A stretch of DNA of 31,600 nucleotides, taken from contig JAOZOH010000028.1 of NCBI GenBank assembly GCA_029933365.1, positions 1 through 31,600 on the forward strand, in the 5' to 3' direction. The position numbers were made by a program, and so were the translations under genes. The DNA comes from Desulfuromusa sp. (GTDB lineage: Bacteria; Desulfobacterota; Desulfuromonadia; Desulfuromonadales; Geopsychrobacteraceae). The notes under the pieces are model-generated. The model ran no database searches. It was given only the letters and a program-made list of their open reading frames with translations, and was not told the origin of the DNA. Position 1 is the stretch's first letter. Every line of letters starts with the position of its first letter. Shown piece by piece: positions 27,015 to 31,600 of this stretch.

Positions 27015-27457
27015 CCGCACGGGATATCATGACGAAAAAAATCGTTTCGGTCACGCTGGGAACCAGTTTGAAAGACTTGGCTAAAATATTTGTTGAAACC
27101 CGCTTCAGTAACCTACCTGTTTTGGATGAATCTGGGGATTTGGTGGGAATCATCAGTGAGACCGATTTGATCGAACAGCACAAACCTCTCCATATTCCGA
27201 CTGTTATGACCTTATTTGATTGGGTTTTTACTATCGGCAATGAAAAACAATTTAAAGAAGAGGTTGATCGAGTGACGGCAGCAACAGTTGGTGAACTGTA
27301 TCGCAAAGATCCGGTGACCTGCTCCCCTGATGCTACGGTTCGCGAACTGGCCGGGCTGATGAGCCAGCATAAGGTTCATTTGTTGCCTGTCGTTGAAGAC
27401 GGCAAGATGATTGGTGTGTTGGCTCGACTTGATCTGATTCGGGTGATGGAGGATTAA
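27008..27457 (+). CDS. Tandem CBS-domain protein
   Basis: The 149-residue protein is little more than two CBS motifs: residues about 1-55 (TARDIMTKKIVSV...FSNLPVLDESGDLVGIISETDL) and about 92-149 (TVGELYRKDPVTC...VHLLPVVEDGKMIGVLARLDL). Such Bateman modules bind adenosine nucleotides and sense energy or ionic state, but the partner is not evident here. AAAGGA precedes the ATG at a good distance, and the gene overlaps nnr by seven bases and ends one base before tsaE. Its place between two conserved housekeeping genes suggests it is a regular operon member in this lineage. No specific function is claimed. Confidence 0.85.
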   Translation: MLTARDIMTKKIVSVTLGTSLKDLAKIFVETRFSNLPVLDESGDLVGIISETDLIEQHKPLHIPTVMTLFDWVFTIGNEKQFKEEVDRVTAATVGELYRKDPVTCSPDATVRELAGLMSQHKVHLLPVVEDGKMIGVLARLDLIRVMED

Positions 27458-27458
27458 T

Positions 27459-27926
27459 TTGCGGTTGGGGTCAGTTGTCAGTGACGGGGAATCACAAACA
27501 CTTGAATTTGGGAAAAAACTTGGTCGGTTATTGCGGCAACCGACTTTAGTTCTATTACAGGGCGATTTAGGGGCAGGTAAAACAGTTTTTGCCCGCGGGA
27601 TCGCTCGTGGTTTGGGAGTTGATCCGGAGATCCCGATTACCAGTCCAACCTTTACCCTGATGAATTATTATCAAGCGCGACTTGATCTCTATCACTTCGA
27701 TTTGTATCGTCTGTCTGATCCCGACGAACTGATTGAACTTGGTTTTGATGATTATGCTTTTGGTTCCGGGGTTGCTCTGGTTGAATGGCCGGAAAAATTG
27801 AATAATCCAGAAACTCTTGGATTATGGATTAATTTGCAACGAATCGATGCTGAGCGACGGGAAATAGAATTTTTCTTACAGGGGAAAATAAACGAAGATT
27901 TTCTCGAGTTTTTTTGTGCTAAATAG
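27459..27926 (+). CDS. tsaE: tRNA threonylcarbamoyladenosine biosynthesis ATPase TsaE
   Basis: TsaE is the ATPase that drives the TsaB-TsaD complex forming t6A37 on tRNAs that read ANN codons. The 155-residue protein has the P-loop GDLGAGKT (35-42), TSPTFTL (61-67), LYHFDLYRL (77-85) and VEWPE (108-112), all diagnostic. The start is TTG at 27459, one base after the CBS gene stop, with GGAGG 5 bases upstream. It is the last gene of the long + strand run; a reverse-strand gene converges on it 21 bases downstream. Confidence 0.95.
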   Translation: MRLGSVVSDGESQTLEFGKKLGRLLRQPTLVLLQGDLGAGKTVFARGIARGLGVDPEIPITSPTFTLMNYYQARLDLYHFDLYRLSDPDELIELGFDDYAFGSGVALVEWPEKLNNPETLGLWINLQRIDAERREIEFFLQGKINEDFLEFFCAK

Positions 27927-27947
27927 TTAAGGTGCTCTTAGGTGAGT

Positions 27948-28181
27948 CTACAGTCTGCCAATCCCTTTCAGGAACTCCTCAAGATTACAATCCAAAGCAT
28001 CAAGCCAATCACATAGTTCGATAAAATCTAGTCTTCTAACCCGCGTTTCGATTTTGGTGACTTGAGTTCTGTCGATATTGAGAGATTTTGCCACTGTATT
28101 TTGGCTGATTTTTTTTCCCTTCCGTACCCGTTTGAGGTGGTTAATGAGTTCAATATATCGTGGGTCATGGATGCTTTTCAT
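27948..28181 (-). CDS. XRE-family helix-turn-helix regulator
   Basis: This 77-residue reverse-strand protein is a lone DNA-binding domain of the Cro/C1 type: the helix-turn-helix spans about 25-46 (ISQNTVAKSLNIDRTQVTKIE), preceded by a basic helix and followed by an acidic C-terminal helix (LCDWLDALDCNLEEFL). It has no sensor domain and could be a small autoregulator or an orphan antitoxin-like regulator. A perfect palindrome at 28207-28227, 26 bases before its start, is a natural operator for it and would also affect the divergent outer-membrane gene. It opens the accessory island between tsaE and cimA. No toxin partner is visible next to it. Confidence 0.75.
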   Translation of the reverse strand: MKSIHDPRYIELINHLKRVRKGKKISQNTVAKSLNIDRTQVTKIETRVRRLDFIELCDWLDALDCNLEEFLKGIGRL

Positions 28182-28206
28182 TCAGCCATGATCCACTAAA
28201 ATATCA

Positions 28207-28227
28207 AAAGTGCGAAAATCGCACTTT
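28207..28227. promoter_or_regulatory. Operator-like palindrome between the XRE and outer-membrane genes
   Basis: AAAGTGCGA and TCGCACTTT are perfect 9-base inverted arms separated by AAA, ideal for an XRE dimer. It ends 18 bases before a TATAAT box at 28245-28250 on the + strand, so it would cover the -35 region of a promoter for the outer-membrane gene, and it also lies in the promoter space of the reverse XRE gene. Neither side has a good -35 box. Binding by the adjacent regulator is inferred. Confidence 0.65.
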
Positions 28228-28279
28228 ATTGCTTGATTTGCATTTATAATTTCCCTAGAATTTGGTTAGTATTTATCTC

Positions 28280-28289
28280 GGGGGGGGGG
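28280..28289 (+). repeat. G10 homopolymer tract in the leader of the outer-membrane gene
   Basis: Ten consecutive G residues sit 67 bases before the ATG and about 30 bases after the TATAAT at 28245-28250, so probably in the 5' untranslated region. Tracts of this length slip during replication in many bacteria and drive phase variation of surface proteins. Sequencing error in the exact length is possible. Confidence 0.7.
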
Positions 28290-28304
28290 CTTGTCAAAGA
28301 TTCA

Positions 28305-28352
28305 AATCCTCCCTCTAATTGGCAGAAAAATGTTTTTAATTAAGGGAGGATT
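28305..28352 (+). promoter_or_regulatory. Hairpin burying the Shine-Dalgarno sequence of the outer-membrane gene
   Basis: AATCCTCCCTCTAATT (28305-28320) pairs with AATTAAGGGAGGATT (28338-28352) over 15 bases with one bulged C, leaving a 17-base loop. The right arm contains the gene's ribosome site GGGAGGA (28344-28350), six bases before the ATG at 28357. No T-tract follows, so it is not a terminator. As drawn it would block ribosome entry until melted or remodelled. Confidence 0.75.
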
Positions 28353-28356
28353 GTTT

Positions 28357-29028
28357 ATGTGCAAGTCTATTTTTGTTGTTTGTCTGCTGGCTGTCTGTAC
28401 TTTTGCTTTTGCAAGCTCTGCGTTAGCAATTGACGGAATGTATGTTAGCGGAAATGTCGGAGCTGTAATATTGAATCATTCTGACACCACTGTTGGTGAT
28501 TTAGGTTCTGGGAGAATCGGCTACGATACTGGCTATGCGATTACTGCTGCTGTAGGCAGAAAAGTCGAATATGTCAGGCTGGAAGGCGAGTTGAGTTATA
28601 GTGCCAGTGATATGGAGGGGGGCAGTGTTAGCTATTCTGATGACACAATAACTGCATCAGGTTCAGCTGGTGGTGATGTCCAAACTCTCAGCTTTATGCT
28701 CAATACTTATTTCGATATTGATACTGGAACTTCACTTACTCCTTTTATTGGCGGTGGAATTGGGGTTGCAAAGATTGATGCGAAAATTTGGGGAAGGGGA
28801 ACAAAAGAAGAGGGCGGAGTGGTATCAAGCATATCAGAATCGACTAGTGATGATGATGTTGTCTTTGCATATCAAGGGATTGTTGGCGTCGCCTATGCCA
28901 TAAATGCCAACACTTCTTTAGATCTGAGCTATCGTTATTTTGCAACTTCCGATCCTGATTTTAAAGGTGATATTGATAGTGAATACGGTGGAAATCATCT
29001 TATGCTCGGTTTTAGATATAGTTTTTAA
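28357..29028 (+). CDS. Outer-membrane beta-barrel protein
   Basis: The 223-residue protein has a clear signal peptide (1-24, ending ALA before IDGMYVSG). The mature ~199 residues alternate hydrophobic and polar residues in strand-like blocks (GYAITAAVGRKVEYVRLEGELSYS in two parts, TLSFMLNTYFDID, PFIGGGIGVAKID, ANTSLDLSYRYF) and end with MLGFRYSF, a terminal Phe as recognised by the BAM complex. This fits a small eight-strand OmpA/OmpW/Opa-like barrel. The ATG at 28357 has GGGAGGA six bases upstream. A cysteine at 14 lacks a proper lipobox. Expression probably depends on the leader hairpin, the G-tract and the XRE operator. The specific function is unknown. Confidence 0.85.
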   Translation: MCKSIFVVCLLAVCTFAFASSALAIDGMYVSGNVGAVILNHSDTTVGDLGSGRIGYDTGYAITAAVGRKVEYVRLEGELSYSASDMEGGSVSYSDDTITASGSAGGDVQTLSFMLNTYFDIDTGTSLTPFIGGGIGVAKIDAKIWGRGTKEEGGVVSSISESTSDDDVVFAYQGIVGVAYAINANTSLDLSYRYFATSDPDFKGDIDSEYGGNHLMLGFRYSF

Positions 29029-29060
29029 TTCCAAACGGTCATACTGGAATTTTAGATACG

Positions 29061-29096
29061 AAGGGTGGAGCCATCAATTGTGGCTTCGCCTTTTTT
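29061..29096 (+). terminator. Terminator after the outer-membrane gene
   Basis: GGTGGAGCCA and TGGCTTCGCC form an imperfect stem around a short TCAATT-like loop, followed by six T residues, 33 bases after the stop codon. It could also act on transcripts from the converging toxin-antitoxin operon. Confidence 0.7.
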
Positions 29097-29157
29097 ACAA
29101 CCGTGAAGTTTCTGTTTGACTCTGAATTTGTTCACTATTGAGTAGAAACATAATTTC

Positions 29158-29418
29158 TCAGGCAACAGTCAGATTATTAATTTCCCAGCCAGGGAAGACA
29201 AGAACTGCAGGGTGACATTTAAGTGCCATGGCCAGAACTTTGGCCCTTTCAACGCCAATATTTATTCTGTCATTTTCGATTCCTGAGATGGTGGACTGTG
29301 GAATTCCGGTAAGTTCTGCCAACTTGGATTGACTGAATCCCTGTAGTTCTCGTATGATTTTTACTGATTCGCCGACAGATACTTCAACTGTTCGTTGTGT
29401 CTTTCTATAATTCTCCAT
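29158..29418 (-). CDS. Antitoxin, XRE family (HigA-like)
   Basis: The 86-residue protein has a Cro/C1 helix-turn-helix at about 28-50 (FSQSKLAELTGIPQSTISGIE) followed by a helical region ending in a hydrophobic tail. Antitoxins of this kind neutralise the toxin and repress the operon. The ATG at 29418 is chosen because AGGAGA lies 8 bases upstream; a longer in-frame start to 29484 would overlap the toxin heavily. It begins one base after the toxin stop. The toxin-first order is the HigBA arrangement. Confidence 0.87.
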   Translation of the reverse strand: MENYRKTQRTVEVSVGESVKIIRELQGFSQSKLAELTGIPQSTISGIENDRINIGVERAKVLAMALKCHPAVLVFPGWEINNLTVA

Positions 29419-29419
29419 T

Positions 29420-29701
29420 TTACTTTCTCCTGTAGTCATGAGGGGTGATGTCGATAACTTTGATATACAGTTTTCTGTTTTCAACTTTATAGATAATTCT
29501 ATATTGTCTCCCTAGCCTCGACGATCTGAACCCCAGCCATTGACCCTTGAGAGCTTCATCATGAAATCCTTTGATTAATCTCAATCCTTCAGGGCCTGAA
29601 ATCCCGGCAATATCTTTCCATTTTTCATACCGCTTGAGAACCTCAACCGGTATTTTAATAAGTTTTCTGACCAATGAATGGTGCTCATATATTTCCCACA
29701 T
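29420..29701 (-). CDS. RelE/HigB-type toxin
   Basis: The 93-residue protein has the RelE/ParE-superfamily pattern: an N-terminal helical hairpin (HHSLVRKLIKIPVEVLKRYEKW in two helices), then GLRLIKGFHDEALKGQW, and the diagnostic strand block FRSSRLGRQYRIIYKV ... VIDITPHDYRR. Such toxins usually cleave mRNA at the ribosome; the exact activity (mRNA cleavage or gyrase poisoning) cannot be decided here. It is transcribed on the reverse strand from a strong promoter at 29706-29736 and is followed by its antitoxin. Length and end motif are intact, so the toxin looks functional. Confidence 0.87.
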   Translation of the reverse strand: MWEIYEHHSLVRKLIKIPVEVLKRYEKWKDIAGISGPEGLRLIKGFHDEALKGQWLGFRSSRLGRQYRIIYKVENRKLYIKVIDITPHDYRRK

Positions 29702-29705
29702 ATCA

Positions 29706-29736
29706 ATTATATACTATACTGTATATAGTATGTCAA
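29706..29736 (-). promoter_or_regulatory. Promoter and operator of the toxin-antitoxin operon
   Basis: On the reverse strand a perfect TTGACA (29736-29731) is followed after 17 bases by TATATA, or after 19 bases by TATAAT (29711-29706). A perfect 8-base inverted repeat, ATACTATA (29711-29718) and TATAGTAT (29724-29731), spans the spacer. This is the expected site for autorepression by the XRE antitoxin. The toxin start is only a few bases downstream, so the message would be nearly leaderless. Confidence 0.75.
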
Positions 29737-29809
29737 CGGGTTGATTTTAAAGCTTATGGATTTCTTATTGATAATCAGATCAAGGAGAGAAACAATCGAC
29801 TCAATTTGT

Positions 29810-29839
29810 TTGCAAAATATCATCTCTGGAAAATAATTT
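29810..29839 (+). promoter_or_regulatory. Possible cimA promoter
   Basis: TTGCAA (29810-29815) is followed after 18 bases by TAATTT (29834-29839), or after 16 bases by AATAAT, about 80 bases before the cimA start. The match is weak. The rest of 29737-29917 is AT-rich with no clear gene. Confidence 0.3.
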
Positions 29840-29917
29840 TGACCAGCCATCAATTTACTGTTAAAAAGTGGTGTTCAATGAACTTTTGATGCTGCTGTTA
29901 CGGGAGGATGTGAGCTG

Positions 29918-31486
29918 ATGGGTAAAATTTTATTGTATGATACCACTTTGAGAGATGGGACTCAGGCTGAAGATATTTCTTTTCAGGTTGAGGATAAAGT
30001 ACGGATTGCCAAGCGACTGGATGATTTGGGGATCGATTATATTGAAGGGGGATGGCCGGGGTCGAATCCGAAGGACATCACCTTTTTTCAGGCAATTCAG
30101 AGTGAGACCCTTCAGCATAGTAAAGTCGCCGCTTTTGGCTCAACCCGACGAGCTCGCGTGACACCTGCTGAAGATAACAATATCCAGATGCTGATAGAAG
30201 CCAAACCTGATACGGTCACCATTTTTGGTAAGACCTGGGACTTTCATGTTCGTGAGGCACTGAGAATATCTCTGGAAGAAAACCTGGATCTGATTAATGA
30301 TTCTCTGGTTTATTTAAAAGAGCGAGTCGGTGAGGTTATTTACGATGCCGAACATTTTTTTGATGGTTATAAAGCTGATCCAGAATATGCCCTGAAGACT
30401 TTGCAGGCAGCAGCTGATGCCAAAGTTGACTGTATTGTTCTCTGTGATACCAATGGTGGCACCCTCCCGCATGAATTTCCAGCGATTATGACAGCTGTGC
30501 AGAAGGCTGTAACGATACCGCTTGGCATCCACGCCCACAATGATAGTGGCTGTGCAGTGGCAAATTCGTTGATGGCAGTCGATTGTGGTGCAGTGCATGT
30601 GCAAGGGACGATTAATGGGTTTGGTGAACGATGCGGTAATGCTGATCTTTGTACAATTATCCCATCATTAAGCTTGAAAATGGGGCACGAATGTCTTGGT
30701 GAGGGGAAACTGGTGACGCTGCGTAGTGCATCACGCTACATCTACGAGCTGGCAAATCTGACCCCGAATAAACATCAGCCTTATGTTGGTAATTCAGCTT
30801 TTGCCCATAAGGGTGGAGTCCATGTGTCAGCTATTCAGCGTCATCCTGAAACCTATGAGCATATTCGTCCGGAATTAGTTGGCAACCGGACTCGGATTCT
30901 GGTTTCTGACCTGTCTGGTCGTTCAAATATCCTTGCTAAAGCGGAAGGATGTGGTATTGAACTCGACAGTAAAGATCCGGTAACACTGGAAATTCTTGAA
31001 GACATCAAGGAGATGGAAAACCAGGGCTTTCAGTTTGAAGGTGCTGAAGCTTCTTTCGAGTTGTTGATGCTCAAGGCGATGGGTAAGCTTAAGCACTATT
31101 TCTCAGTGACTGCATTCAGGGTGATTGATACCTTGCGTGAGAGTGATCAGGAGCCCGTTTCGGAAGCAACGATCCGGGTGAAAGTTGGTGGTAAGATTGA
31201 ACATACTGCTGCCGATGGAAATGGCCCGGTTAATGCTCTCGATTCTGCTATGCGTAAGGCGTTGATCAGCTTTTACCCACAGATTGGTGATGTGAAATTA
31301 CTTGATTATAAAGTACGGGTTTTGCCAGCCAGCCAAGGAACAGATTCGGTGATCAGGGTGCTGGTAGAATCTGGTGACCAGGAGATGCGCTGGGGGACGG
31401 TGGGTGTTAGTAGTAACGTAATTGATGCTTCATATCAGGCATTAGCGGATGCATTGGTTTATAAGCTGTACAAAGATAACCAGTAG
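29918..31486 (+). CDS. cimA: (R)-citramalate synthase
   Basis: CimA condenses pyruvate with acetyl-CoA to citramalate, starting a threonine-independent route to 2-oxobutyrate and isoleucine. The 522-residue protein has the HMGL-like catalytic barrel with [11 protein letters not shown] (8-18), the HxH metal pair His205/His207 in GIHAHND, and [11 protein letters not shown], then a C-terminal LeuA dimer/regulatory domain (about 390-520) for end-product feedback. [13 protein letters not shown] and KGGVHVSA separate it from 2-isopropylmalate synthase and fit the long CimA subgroup. GGGAGG lies 10 bases before the ATG. A strong terminator follows. The gene lies just beyond the accessory island. Confidence 0.93.
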   Translation: MGKILLYDTTLRDGTQAEDISFQVEDKVRIAKRLDDLGIDYIEGGWPGSNPKDITFFQAIQSETLQHSKVAAFGSTRRARVTPAEDNNIQMLIEAKPDTVTIFGKTWDFHVREALRISLEENLDLINDSLVYLKERVGEVIYDAEHFFDGYKADPEYALKTLQAAADAKVDCIVLCDTNGGTLPHEFPAIMTAVQKAVTIPLGIHAHNDSGCAVANSLMAVDCGAVHVQGTINGFGERCGNADLCTIIPSLSLKMGHECLGEGKLVTLRSASRYIYELANLTPNKHQPYVGNSAFAHKGGVHVSAIQRHPETYEHIRPELVGNRTRILVSDLSGRSNILAKAEGCGIELDSKDPVTLEILEDIKEMENQGFQFEGAEASFELLMLKAMGKLKHYFSVTAFRVIDTLRESDQEPVSEATIRVKVGGKIEHTAADGNGPVNALDSAMRKALISFYPQIGDVKLLDYKVRVLPASQGTDSVIRVLVESGDQEMRWGTVGVSSNVIDASYQALADALVYKLYKDNQ

Positions 31487-31508
31487 TTTTTTAAGCATTC
31501 TTTTTTTC

Positions 31509-31544
31509 AAACGGCTCTACCTGTCAGGTATGAGCCGTTTTTTT
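31509..31544 (+). terminator. Rho-independent terminator of cimA
   Basis: AAACGGCTC-TACCT-GTC-AGGTA-T-GAGCCGTTT forms a 14-base stem with one bulge and a three-base loop, followed by a run of T residues, 22 bases after the stop. Confidence 0.93.
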
Positions 31545-31549
31545 GTGGT

Positions 31550-31582
31550 GCGCCCGGCAGGGCGCGTGGTGCGTAAGCACCA
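31550..31582. repeat. Two tandem perfect hairpins at the window edge
   Basis: GCGCCC-GGCA-GGGCGC (31550-31565) is followed at once by TGGTGC-GTAA-GCACCA (31567-31582). Both stems are perfect. They lie just past the cimA terminator and may be part of a repeat cut by the window end. Confidence 0.5.
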
Positions 31583-31600
31583 TCTATTTCAGCTGTGGTA

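Noticed and set aside
28390..28400. Lipoprotein signal (cysteine in LAVC) in the outer-membrane protein
   Set aside because: Val precedes the Cys where Gly, Ala or Ser is expected, and a clean ALA cleavage site follows ten residues later.
29756..29836. 26-codon open frame between the toxin-antitoxin operon and cimA
   Set aside because: It is short, AT-rich, without a ribosome site, and overlaps the possible cimA promoter.

Overview
The window looks like a chromosomal segment of a Gram-negative bacterium, most likely of the Desulfuromonadales/Geobacterales type (Desulfobacterota). Supporting signs are LptD and SPOR envelope genes, the ftsH-folP-cdaA-cdaR-glmM-pdxJ-acpS-nnr-tsaE order ending near citramalate synthase, roughly balanced base composition, frequent TTG/GTG starts, and intergenic gaps packed with palindromic repeats. 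Species cannot be named from the sequence alone. Almost everything is on the + strand, in long runs of closely spaced genes.

Positions 130-8671 hold a complete tryptophan pathway: trpE, trpG, trpD, trpC, trpF, trpB and trpA. An RhlB-like DEAD-box RNA helicase sits between trpB and trpA, overlapping trpB by one base. The run continues into accD, folC, lptD, ftsB-like, argS and a SPOR-domain gene (8729-16149), so amino-acid synthesis is physically linked to fatty acid, folate, outer-membrane, division and translation functions. Nearly every gap over 100 bp here contains a palindromic repeat: two copies of a CTCCC-type element (one split by a small terminal-inverted-repeat element with 12 bp flanking direct repeats), three copies of a ~126 bp GATGGC...GCCATC palindrome that each abut a stop codon, and one unrelated 164 bp palindrome.

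Positions 16347-18173 hold an initiator tRNA-fMet with a strong promoter, a second CAU-anticodon tRNA, a terminator and tilS. Positions 18306-27926 hold a dense housekeeping run: ftsH, folP, the c-di-AMP module cdaA-cdaR-glmM, pdxJ, acpS, nnr, a CBS-pair protein and tsaE. Many of these genes overlap or touch.

Positions 27927-29917 are a small accessory island: a reverse-strand XRE regulator with a perfect 9+9 operator-like palindrome, a divergent outer-membrane beta-barrel gene, and a HigBA/RelE-type toxin-antitoxin pair with an excellent promoter overlapping a palindrome. The barrel gene's leader is the most unusual part of the window. It has a G10 tract, followed by a 15 bp hairpin that buries the gene's Shine-Dalgarno sequence, and the G-tract could pair with the same anti-Shine-Dalgarno arm. 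This looks like a cis-acting translational switch that could be phase variable. The window ends with cimA (citramalate synthase, isoleucine pathway), a strong terminator and two small hairpins.
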